Below are positions 1 to 6,079 of a stretch of 6,909 nucleotides of DNA, in pieces (position 1 is the first letter of the stretch; each line of letters opens with the position of its first letter). This stretch comes from Candidatus Omnitrophota bacterium (GTDB taxonomy: Bacteria > Omnitrophota > Gorgyraeia > 2-01-FULL-45-10). The position numbers and the translations under genes are program-made. The notes beneath the pieces were generated by a model. The model did not search any database, was not told the origin of the DNA, and saw nothing but the letters and a program-made list of their open reading frames with translations. The stretch spans positions 1-6,909 of the forward strand of contig JAKLDX010000059.1 of the NCBI GenBank assembly GCA_022703295.1, read 5' to 3'.

Positions 1-557
1 ACGGCAAGGTCCTTGGCGTCGCCCAGCCTGATGCCGTCAGCGTCCGGATAATGGAAAACGCTTCCGAGGTTGAGCAGAACAGGCTGTTCATGCAGGCCGC
101 TATTAAGGATATAGCGCAAGACCCGGTGAAGGCGCTTAAGTGCGTGGCACTTAAGAACATATATTTCTGGAGCATATTCGACTGGGAGATACTGGGCCTG
201 AACGGCGTATATAATTTTTCCACCGCCATTATATTGCCGTTTTTCCTTATAGGCATGGTATGGATCCTGATATTCAAGGACAGGAGGGCCATCCTATTCC
301 TGTTATTGCCTATATTTTATACATATGTTACGAGCTTGGTCTTCATGGGGCTTCCGAGAAACAGATATACTGTCGAGCAATTTATGATTATAATAGCGTC
401 GTATTCTATGGTAAGATTATACGACATAGCCAGAAGGAAAGCCGTTTACGTTTTTTCTATAGGCGCATGGCTTTGTTTGAATATCTGGCTATTTTACAAT
501 TCTCCGGCTACAAAAGAGTTCTTCAAGGTCATTTTTCAAAAACTAAATTTATGGTGA
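1..557 (+). CDS. GT-C-type integral membrane glycosyltransferase, C-terminal part (5' truncated)
   Basis: The reading frame is open from the left edge (first full codon at 3) to TGA at 555-557, giving 184 visible residues, so the Met at 51 is probably internal and the true start lies outside. About four hydrophobic segments are visible, near residues 70-92, 96-115, 124-138 and 147-165 counted from codon 3. Before them comes an amphipathic stretch (AAIKDIAQDPVKALKCVALK) of the kind found before the C-terminal membrane part of GT39/ArnT-like enzymes. The stretch GLPRNRYTVEQFMIII resembles the family's conserved 'R-Y-x-x-P/V-E-x-F' segment entering a late membrane helix. Such proteins transfer sugars from polyprenyl-phosphate donors on the outer face of the inner membrane. 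The catalytic first loop is outside the window, so donor and acceptor are unknown. It ends 7 nt before the next gene and is likely cotranscribed. An O-antigen ligase or other polytopic glycan protein is a less likely alternative. Confidence 0.7.
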   Translation, partial: GKVLGVAQPDAVSVRIMENASEVEQNRLFMQAAIKDIAQDPVKALKCVALKNIYFWSIFDWEILGLNGVYNFSTAIILPFFLIGMVWILIFKDRRAILFLLLPIFYTYVTSLVFMGLPRNRYTVEQFMIIIASYSMVRLYDIARRKAVYVFSIGAWLCLNIWLFYNSPATKEFFKVIFQKLNLW

Positions 558-564
558 GGATAAT

Positions 565-1554
565 ATGCTAAAAGGCAGGAAGGTATTGGTTACGGGAGGA
601 AGCGGTTTTATAGGTAGTCACTTGGTGGAAGAGCTGGTCAAAAGAGGCGCGAGGGTCAAAATACTCGTTCCGTATACTTTGAATAAAAACAAAGAGGACC
701 TGGTATATCTGGAAAGAGGAGTGTTGGCAAAACTCGATATAGTTCACGGTAATATAGCGGATCTCGTGTGCGTAAAAGATGTCATTAAAGGGGCTGAAAT
801 AATATTCAATCTGGCGGCGATAGTGAGCATTCCTTATTCTTACACCCATCCCAGAGAAGTCGTGGACGTCAATACTATAGGCACGCTGAATATGCTTACC
901 GCCGCGCGGGAAACGGGCAATGTCGAGCGCTTCATACAGACATCGACGAGCGAGGTGTACGGCACGGCCAGATATGTGCCCATCGATGAGAAACATCCGC
1001 TGCAGCCGCAATCGCCGTATTCGGCTTCGAAGATAGCGGCGGATTCGCTGGCTTTAAGCTTTTATAATTCGTTCAATCTGCCGGTAGTGGTGGTGCGGCC
1101 GTTCAACACCTTCGGTCCGCGGCAATCGGAGCGCGCGGTCCTTCCGACGATCATATGTCAGGCATTAAAGCAGGATGTGATCGCGATAGGCTCGGTAACG
1201 CCGAGAAGGGATTTTACTTATGTGAAGGATACGGTCAATGGTTTTATAAAAGCCGCCGAATCTAAAAAAGGCATCGGGGAGGCTATCAACCTCGGGACTG
1301 GCAGGGATTATTCGATAGGAGAATCGATCGAGATAATAGGCTCTCTTTTACACAAGAAGCTTAAGGTCGCGGTGAAGGAAGAGCGCAAGCGCCCCGCCAA
1401 AAGCGAAGTCATGAGATTAAACGCGGATAACAGGAAAGCTAAAAAACTGCTTGGCTGGTCTCCGGAATATTCCTTAAGAGAAGGATTGGAAGAGACTATA
1501 AAGTTCATTTCGCGGAATCTGTCCAGGTATGAACCGGATAAATATGTCATATAA
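565..1554 (+). CDS. LegB-like NAD-dependent sugar-nucleotide 4,6-dehydratase/epimerase (extended SDR)
   Basis: This is a full-length 329-residue extended short-chain dehydrogenase, the usual size for the family. The N-terminal Rossmann motif is TGGSGFIGSHL (G11-x-x-G14-x-x-G17). The catalytic region has TSTSEVYGTA (T128, with S129-E130 where RmlB-type dehydratases have Asp-Glu) and PYSASK with Y152 and K156. Substrate-side motifs are RPFNTFGPRQS (178-188) and RRDFTYVKD (214-222), and NLGTG lies at 242-246. The run IPYSYTHP after NLAA and the TSTSEVYGTA block look most like the LegB group, which makes 4-keto-6-deoxy-HexNAc nucleotides, in known cases for legionaminic-type sugars. The exact nucleotide sugar is inferred only, and a UDP- or dTDP-sugar epimerase/dehydratase remains possible. 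The start is supported by GGTGAGG at 553-559, 5 nt upstream of ATG, overlapping the previous stop. Tandem stops TAA-TAA end it. It acts in the cytosol and supplies an activated sugar to the transferases nearby. Confidence 0.88.
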   Translation: MLKGRKVLVTGGSGFIGSHLVEELVKRGARVKILVPYTLNKNKEDLVYLERGVLAKLDIVHGNIADLVCVKDVIKGAEIIFNLAAIVSIPYSYTHPREVVDVNTIGTLNMLTAARETGNVERFIQTSTSEVYGTARYVPIDEKHPLQPQSPYSASKIAADSLALSFYNSFNLPVVVVRPFNTFGPRQSERAVLPTIICQALKQDVIAIGSVTPRRDFTYVKDTVNGFIKAAESKKGIGEAINLGTGRDYSIGESIEIIGSLLHKKLKVAVKEERKRPAKSEVMRLNADNRKAKKLLGWSPEYSLREGLEETIKFISRNLSRYEPDKYVI

Positions 1555-1560
1555 TAAAAC

Positions 1561-1565
1561 GGAGG
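1561..1565 (+). promoter_or_regulatory. Strong ribosome binding site in front of the nucleotidyltransferase stub
   Basis: GGAGG lies 4 nt before the ATG at 1570 and is one of the strongest Shine-Dalgarno matches in the window. It shows that the short frame behind it was once, and perhaps still is, a translated gene start, although the frame stops after 18 codons. Confidence 0.7.
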
Positions 1566-1569
1566 CCGT

Positions 1570-1626
1570 ATGAAAGCTGTAATTCTTGCCGGAGGGCTCG
1601 GCGCCGAGCAGATACATCATTTTTAA
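1570..1626 (+). pseudogene. Stub of a sugar-1-phosphate nucleotidyltransferase (N-terminal signature only)
   Basis: The frame reads MKAVILAGGLGAEQIHHF and then TAA at 1624-1626. The first 11 residues match the nucleotide-binding start of sugar-phosphate nucleotidyltransferases (LAGGxGTRL type, as in glucose-1-phosphate cytidylyl- or thymidylyltransferases and mannose-1-phosphate guanylyltransferases). The expected T-R after GLG is missing and the remaining 200-plus residues are absent. Homology is lost at about 1603, inside a perfect palindrome. It has its own strong Shine-Dalgarno and follows the dehydratase gene as a normal operon gene would. I read it as the head of a gene removed by an internal deletion. 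Eleven residues cannot name the nucleotide or sugar. An assembly join between two genome copies is a real alternative, and a functional 18-residue peptide is unlikely. Confidence 0.65.
1596..1609. repeat. 14-bp perfect palindrome at the break in the nucleotidyltransferase stub
   Basis: GCTCGGCGCCGAGC equals its own reverse complement. In RNA it could form a 5-bp stem with a GCGC loop. The palindrome spans the point where the coding match to nucleotidyltransferases ends. The T run at 1620-1624 starts about 10 nt after the stem, too far for a typical intrinsic terminator. It may be a trace of the deletion, or chance in a GC-rich patch. Confidence 0.6.
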
Positions 1627-1648
1627 AAGGTGTCCTTACATAAAATAG

Positions 1649-2785
1649 ATGGCAATAAAAGATAAGAATTTTAGCACATTAAAAACGATATTATTCACTG
1701 TCCTGATCGTTACGCTGTTTTTCGGATCTCTGGAGGTCATACAGCGTGTCAGATATTTCTTCAGGTTTGGCTCCACTTATTGGCTGTTTTTCGGGTTTGT
1801 GAATATGCCTAAAGATTATTACAACATGCTGGAGAAGGGGCTGGAGAAAGGCTCGGTGCGGGAAGCGGAGAATAAACGGGGGAAAGTTGAATTTATAGAA
1901 GTGCCTTCCGTATTTTATAAAGGTTACAGAAAATATAACCCGAAATATAAAACGGATGAATTTTCCATAAATCAGTATGGTTTCAGGGGGAAGCCCTTTA
2001 ACGCAAAAAAAGAAAAAGGAGTTTTCAGGATAGTGGCGCTGGGTGGATCCACTACTTTTGGGACGTCCTCGAAGGACGGGGAGACTTACCCGGAGTTCCT
2101 GGAGAAAGATCTGAACTCTTCTGGCGCCAAAAGATACGAAGTGATAAACGCTGGTATCGGCGCTGCCAATATAAAGGAGATATCCGAATTATTTAGACAC
2201 GAAGTTATCCAGCTTGATCCGGATGAGATCGTAATAAACAGTGTCTTCAATAATATCTATTTTTCGGGTGCGACGTACGAAAGGAAGCGGACGCTTCTGC
2301 AACGGTTAAACCAGTTCCTGCGGCGCAGAAGCCTTTTTTACATGACATTGCGGGAGAAACTGTCCGTGATGCTGCATAAGCCCATAGACGATTTGTATAA
2401 GGCGTCTATGGAGCAGATATTATATAACTTTTTACACGATGAAATGTTCTGGCGGATGCAGGAAGAGGTCTTCGGAGACATAATAAAGCTTGCTAAAGCG
2501 AATGGCATAAAAGTGGCGCTGGTGAAAGAGCCCGTGATGCTGTGTAACTCCGAAGAAAAGAATACGTGGATGCTTCTGGACAGAAAATTCGAAGGCGTTT
2601 ATAAAAAAGAATATGCGCTGCTGGACAAAGTCGCGCGCGATGAAGGCGCTGCGGTCATAGATGCTTCCGGTGCTTTTAATTCAAGCCCCGACAGAGATTC
2701 GCTTTTTGCCGACGGCCTGCACCTTACGCCTAAAGGCAACAAGTATCTGGCAGGCCTGATCGCCGAAGAGATCAAGAAGAGATAG
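1649..2785 (+). CDS. Membrane-anchored SGNH/GDSL-type hydrolase (putative glycan acyl esterase or acyltransferase)
   Basis: This 378-residue protein has one N-terminal membrane segment (about 12-29), so the rest probably faces the periplasm. The SGNH blocks appear in order: block I LGGSTTFG with nucleophile S134; block II NAGIG with G169; block III NSVFNN with N201; and block V DGLHLT with D355 and H358 completing the triad. Block III departs from the usual G-x-N-D: V199 replaces Gly and N202 replaces Asp. The NQYGFRG stretch at 108-114 before block I is common in SGNH proteins of polysaccharide loci. Residues 210-275 form an insertion rich in Arg and aromatics, with no motif I recognise. Relatives add or remove acyl groups on surface glycans, which fits the neighbours, but substrate is unknown. 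ATG at 1649 follows an in-frame TAG at 1646-1648, which fixes the 5' limit. The nearest Shine-Dalgarno-like AAAAGGTG (1625-1632) is far away, suggesting weak initiation. It ends 4 nt before the GT2 gene. Confidence 0.8.
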   Translation: MAIKDKNFSTLKTILFTVLIVTLFFGSLEVIQRVRYFFRFGSTYWLFFGFVNMPKDYYNMLEKGLEKGSVREAENKRGKVEFIEVPSVFYKGYRKYNPKYKTDEFSINQYGFRGKPFNAKKEKGVFRIVALGGSTTFGTSSKDGETYPEFLEKDLNSSGAKRYEVINAGIGAANIKEISELFRHEVIQLDPDEIVINSVFNNIYFSGATYERKRTLLQRLNQFLRRRSLFYMTLREKLSVMLHKPIDDLYKASMEQILYNFLHDEMFWRMQEEVFGDIIKLAKANGIKVALVKEPVMLCNSEEKNTWMLLDRKFEGVYKKEYALLDKVARDEGAAVIDASGAFNSSPDRDSLFADGLHLTPKGNKYLAGLIAEEIKKR

Positions 2786-2789
2786 AGAT

Positions 2790-3485
2790 ATGAAAAAGAA
2801 AATCCTGACCGTCATAATAACATCTTATAATGAAGAGAAGACCATAGGCAGGGTCCTTGACAAGGTCCTGGAGATACCGCTTGATTTCGAGAAAGAGATA
2901 ATCGTAGTTGACGGGGATTCGTCCGATGGGACGAGGGCCATTTTAAAAGATTATGCAGCCAGGTCCAGGAACATAAAGCTTATCCTGGAGGAAAAAAGAG
3001 AGGGCAAAGGCGCCGCAATACATAAAGGTTTTAAGGCCGCTACAGGCGACATCGTTATCATCCAGGATGCGGACCTTGAACTTGATCCCGGCGAATATCC
3101 GCGCCTTCTTAAGCCCATCCAGGAAAATAAAGCCGATGTTGTTTATGGCTCCCGTTTCAAAAATGGCCGGGGCCTTACCCGTATGGGCAGCTACATAGGC
3201 AACCAGACTATAACATGGCTTGTCAACATACTATTTTTTAAAACCCTTACGGATATAGCCACATGTTACAAGGTATTCAAGCGCGAAGCCATAAATGGTC
3301 TTGAATTTACCTGCAAGGGATTCGATTTTGACGCGGAGATAACCTGCAGGCTGTTGAAAAGCGGCAAAAAGATACTGGAGATACCGGTTTCTTATATGCC
3401 CAGGAGCCATGAAGAAGGCAAGAAGCTTAATTGGACAGCCGGATTGACGTCTATCAAGATTATCCTGACATCAAGGTTTTTATAA
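2790..3485 (+). CDS. GT2 family glycosyltransferase, polyprenyl-phosphate sugar synthase (DPM1/Alg5-like)
   Basis: This 231-residue protein is a single GT-A domain. Family features are ITSYNEEKTIG (10-20), IIVVDGDSSDGT (37-48), EGKGAAIHKGF (71-81), the metal- and nucleotide-binding QDADLELDP (92-100, D93-x-D95), VVYGSRF (117-123), TDIATCYKVFK (154-164) and GFDFDAEI (177-184). This order is typical of enzymes that make dolichyl- or undecaprenyl-phosphate mannose or glucose. The protein ends soon after the catalytic core, without the two to four C-terminal membrane helices seen in GtrB or ArnC. It is therefore likely cytosolic or peripherally bound to the membrane. The product would be a polyprenyl-P-sugar for a GT-C enzyme, and the next gene, 2 nt downstream, is a GT-C-like protein, which fits. 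The sugar cannot be told. The stop of the SGNH gene lies 4 nt upstream; the Shine-Dalgarno (AGAAGAGA, about 2775-2782) is weak, so translational coupling is likely. Confidence 0.87.
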   Translation: MKKKILTVIITSYNEEKTIGRVLDKVLEIPLDFEKEIIVVDGDSSDGTRAILKDYAARSRNIKLILEEKREGKGAAIHKGFKAATGDIVIIQDADLELDPGEYPRLLKPIQENKADVVYGSRFKNGRGLTRMGSYIGNQTITWLVNILFFKTLTDIATCYKVFKREAINGLEFTCKGFDFDAEITCRLLKSGKKILEIPVSYMPRSHEEGKKLNWTAGLTSIKIILTSRFL

Positions 3486-3487
3486 AT

Positions 3488-4909
3488 ATGCATATAAGAG
3501 ATTACAAATTCTATATAACTTCTGTAGCAACGGGAATAGCATTAGGTGTCATTATTGCCCTGGTGCCGGGATATATAGCCTTTTTTGCTCTCGTGGCGCT
3601 CACCATGTTTATTCTTAAGCGATATGTGAAAAATGATGACGATTTTAAATTTTTAATATCGGCGATCACCGTATCTATCCTCATAAGATTTATCTGCGTA
3701 ATTGTCCTGGAAACTTTTTTGATAAAAAATAATATGCTTATAAAGGTATTTGGTTATCAGACGCCGGATATGTTTGGTGACAGCGGTTATTATTCTCTCC
3801 GAAGCTGGTGGATGGCGCAATCCTGGATGGGCAATCCTTTGCCGAATGATGTTGCTAAGGAGATAGCCCTTAAAGAATACGGGCATCATGGCTATCTTTA
3901 CTTTTTGGCGTCCATTTATTATTTTTTCGGATTCAATACGATCCTTTCAAAGTTATTCACATCCTTCTTTGGCATATTGCTGTCCGTTAACGTGTTTTTT
4001 ATCGCCAAGCATATATCCGGCAATGTATTGACACGCAAAATAGCGTTCATCCTGACCGCTTTCTGGCCGACATTGCTTCTATGGTCGATGACAAGCCTGA
4101 AAGATATCCCCATCGTATTTTTTTATTCCCTCCTGATCTTGGCTATATTTAAATTCCTTAGGATGAGGTTGTCCGAGAAAAAAGACTATCTTGCGCTTGG
4201 CTTGATATTTTTCATTATTGCCATTGCGATATTCTTAAGGAGAATATTGAACATTTTATTCATCCTACCGTTTTTTGTGGCACTGGTCATGAGATTCCGA
4301 TTCGTGAGGCGTATTGCTATGGCAGGCTGTGTAATTTTAATTATTTACGCATTTTTTAATCCGAACTTGATGCTTGCGTTCAAAACATGGATAAATGAAA
4401 GAGTGGTAATTTTTCATAAAGGCTCAATTATCACCGGAGGCAATACGGTGAAGATCTTTGCCGATAAATATTATTTGTTTATAAGCGGCGTGCCGGGGGG
4501 GTACTATTATTATGTTTCCTTACCCGAGCTCATCAAAGGCAGCTTGAAGGGCGTACCCCTGCCGCTTATACAACCGTTACCACACAGGATGGGCCTTAAT
4601 ATGACCAGAAGGATGGCTCTCTCAGGCTTGATGGGGGCCTGGTATATAGCGCTCATTGCCGCAATAGGAGGCTGTGTCAAGCTTCTTGTGAGCGGACCTC
4701 GGAGAAAAGAAGTTGTAATTTTGATATTGGCGATATTGTCCACCTCCCTGTCTATAATGCTGACGACGGGGAACATAGGAGCGATAATGAGGTGGAGGAG
4801 TCTGATAGAGCCTTTTGTCTTGATCTTTACGGCTCAATTCCTGGCGGATAACTATTCGAAGTTTTCGAAAAGCGCTATAGTATCGTTTTTTACGCGCAGA
4901 CACCGATGA
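3488..4909 (+). CDS. Polytopic membrane protein, probable GT-C (GT39/ArnT-like) glycosyltransferase
   Basis: This 473-residue protein has about 11-12 hydrophobic segments, including roughly 12-40, 54-78, 136-174, 185-200, 207-223, 236-268, 276-291, 382-400, 408-425 and 438-452. The first large loop contains TPDMFGDSGYY with D94 and D98, where GT-C enzymes carry the catalytic Asp. Later, GFNTILSKLFTSFFG and the WPTLLLWSMTSLKD segment (193-206) resemble GT39-like proteins. GNIGAIMRWRSLIEPF (428-443) matches the C-terminal R-x-R-x-x-x-E-P-F pattern and echoes the late segment of the truncated protein at the window's start. A long soluble loop covers about 292-380. Activity would be on the outer face of the inner membrane using a polyprenyl-linked sugar. 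A Wzy-type polymerase is the main alternative. I chose ATG at 3488, 2 nt after the GT2 stop; a TTG at 3431 would add 19 residues overlapping the GT2 gene with no membrane or family character. Its last 4 bases overlap the next start (ATGA). Confidence 0.68.
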   Translation: MHIRDYKFYITSVATGIALGVIIALVPGYIAFFALVALTMFILKRYVKNDDDFKFLISAITVSILIRFICVIVLETFLIKNNMLIKVFGYQTPDMFGDSGYYSLRSWWMAQSWMGNPLPNDVAKEIALKEYGHHGYLYFLASIYYFFGFNTILSKLFTSFFGILLSVNVFFIAKHISGNVLTRKIAFILTAFWPTLLLWSMTSLKDIPIVFFYSLLILAIFKFLRMRLSEKKDYLALGLIFFIIAIAIFLRRILNILFILPFFVALVMRFRFVRRIAMAGCVILIIYAFFNPNLMLAFKTWINERVVIFHKGSIITGGNTVKIFADKYYLFISGVPGGYYYYVSLPELIKGSLKGVPLPLIQPLPHRMGLNMTRRMALSGLMGAWYIALIAAIGGCVKLLVSGPRRKEVVILILAILSTSLSIMLTTGNIGAIMRWRSLIEPFVLIFTAQFLADNYSKFSKSAIVSFFTRRHR

Positions 4910-6078
4910 ATATCCTGTATATAACATATGATGGCATAAACGAGAAATTGGCCGGTTCGCAAATTTTGCCTTATATGAAGGGGCTTTCGGGGAAAGGCAG
5001 GTACATATCGGTACTGTCATATGTGAAAAAAAACCTCGAGCCCTCCTTCCGCGAAAAAATAGAGAAAGAATTTTGCGTAAAAGATATCCATATTTTAAAA
5101 TACCATAAGTACCCTTCGTTCCTGGCAACGGTTTGGGACATAATATCGGGATCGGTTGCGGGGATCTTTTTAGCGGCAGAGCGTAAGATCGAACTTGTCC
5201 ACGCTAGGAGCTATGTTTCGTGCTGTGTCGCGCTGGCGGTAAAAAAAGTTTTACATGTCCCTTATATATTCGATATACGCGGCCTGCTCGGGGAAGAGCG
5301 GCTTGACAGCGGTTCCTGGAGCGAGCGAAGTATTTCGTACAGGGCCTTAAAGTACATGGAAAGAAAATTGTTCCGGAATGCGGATTTTGTAGTCACCCTT
5401 ACCGAGAAGGCCAGGGATATCGTTGCCGGAGATTTCAAGGTAAGCCGTGACAGGATAGAAGTTATCCCGACATGCGTGGATTCCGCCAGATTTAATATAA
5501 AGAGCCCTGCCGGGGGGAAGAAGTATGACTGCGTGTATTTCGGCTCCATAGGGACATGGTACCTGCTTTCCGAAATGCTGGAATTTTTTAAGGTGTATCT
5601 TTCGCTGCATCCCGGAGGCAAATTTTTATTACTGACGGATGCGGATCATGGAAAAATTATCAAAGAAGCGGAAGGGATCGGTATAAAAAAAGAAAATATA
5701 GATGTGAGATTTGTGGAATACGCCAAAATGCCTGAAACGCTCAGCTTATGCGCCTTCAGTATATTTTTTATCAAGCCCTGTTATTCCAAGCTTGCCTCTT
5801 GTCCGACCAAACTCGGGGAATCGCTGGCGGCGGGGCTGCCGGTATTGACCAATTACGGGATAGGTGATGTGGATAAGATAGTGGAGCCAAACGGTGTCGG
5901 CGTGGTTGTTAAGTCGTTCGTGCAGGATCAATATCGTGCGGCCGTCAAAGATATGGAAAGGCTTCTTTCGGATAAGGCGTTGCCGGACAGGTGCAGGGCT
6001 GTCGCGGCAGATTATTTTTCGTTAGAAAAAGCGGTCGAAAAATACGACCGTATTTATAATACGTTAAGCAGGGTATGA
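4906..6078 (+). CDS. GT4 family glycosyltransferase
   Basis: This is a 390-residue GT-B fold enzyme of normal GT4 length. The N-terminal acceptor domain begins MNILYITYDGINEKLAGSQILPYMKGL, where the Gly-Ser-Gln-x-Leu-Pro-Tyr pattern is usual for a large GT4 subgroup. LVHARSYVS (97-105), VPYIFDIRGLLGEE (118-131) and ADFVVTLTEKARD (159-171) follow. IEVIPTCVD (184-192) leads into the donor domain, with YFGSIG (211-216) at its start. The donor-binding segment SCPTKLGESLAAGLPVLTNYGIGDVD (298-323) keeps E305, but the first Glu of the classic E-x7-E is absent (position 297 is Ala). This is common in relatives of this subgroup. It should act in the cytosol, adding a sugar to a lipid-linked oligosaccharide. 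Specificity is not readable. The start overlaps the previous stop (ATGA, 4906-4909) and no Shine-Dalgarno is visible, so translation probably depends on coupling. It ends 1 nt before the next gene. Confidence 0.88.
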   Translation: MNILYITYDGINEKLAGSQILPYMKGLSGKGRYISVLSYVKKNLEPSFREKIEKEFCVKDIHILKYHKYPSFLATVWDIISGSVAGIFLAAERKIELVHARSYVSCCVALAVKKVLHVPYIFDIRGLLGEERLDSGSWSERSISYRALKYMERKLFRNADFVVTLTEKARDIVAGDFKVSRDRIEVIPTCVDSARFNIKSPAGGKKYDCVYFGSIGTWYLLSEMLEFFKVYLSLHPGGKFLLLTDADHGKIIKEAEGIGIKKENIDVRFVEYAKMPETLSLCAFSIFFIKPCYSKLASCPTKLGESLAAGLPVLTNYGIGDVDKIVEPNGVGVVVKSFVQDQYRAAVKDMERLLSDKALPDRCRAVAADYFSLEKAVEKYDRIYNTLSRV

Positions 6079-6079
6079 C

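Larger units (their letters stand above)
1555..1648. other. 94-nt junction between dehydratase and SGNH genes; likely deletion scar
   Basis: This is the only gap longer than 7 nt in the window. Its first half is the nucleotidyltransferase stub. The second half contains another open stretch, in a different frame, reading RRADTSFLKGVLT and ending with TAA at 1641-1643, 5 nt before the next ATG. That spacing matches the other gene junctions here, so this stretch may be the tail of a lost gene joined out of frame to the stub's head. The tail is too short to identify. No convincing promoter or terminator was seen. Confidence 0.45.

Noticed and set aside
51..53. ATG at 51 as the true start of the first gene
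   Set aside because: The frame stays open to the left edge, and the protein from here would be only the C-terminal part of a GT-C enzyme, so this Met is probably internal.
260..571. 103-residue + frame inside the first gene
   Set aside because: It overlaps the well-supported GT-C frame in another register, has an Arg/Tyr-rich composition unlike a real protein, and ends inside the next gene's start.
568..1011. 147-residue - strand frame opposite the dehydratase
   Set aside because: It lies wholly antisense to conserved SDR motifs and shows no recognisable domain.
1586..1614. Possible promoter (TTGCCG, 17 nt, CAGATA) before the SGNH gene
   Set aside because: The -10-like element is a poor match, and the sequence is explained as the coding head of the stub.
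1596..1624. Intrinsic terminator from the palindrome plus a T run
   Set aside because: The stem is only 5 bp with a 4-nt loop and the T run starts about 10 nt after it, unlike working terminators; downstream genes look cotranscribed.
3431..3487. TTG start giving the second membrane protein 19 extra residues
   Set aside because: The added residues lie inside the GT2 coding end and are polar with no family match. ATG at 3488, just after the GT2 stop, fits the spacing of the other junctions.
4622..5128. 168-residue - strand frame across the GT-C/GT4 junction
   Set aside because: It is antisense to two supported genes, Arg/Tyr-rich and without motifs, so it is a shadow of codon use on the + strand.
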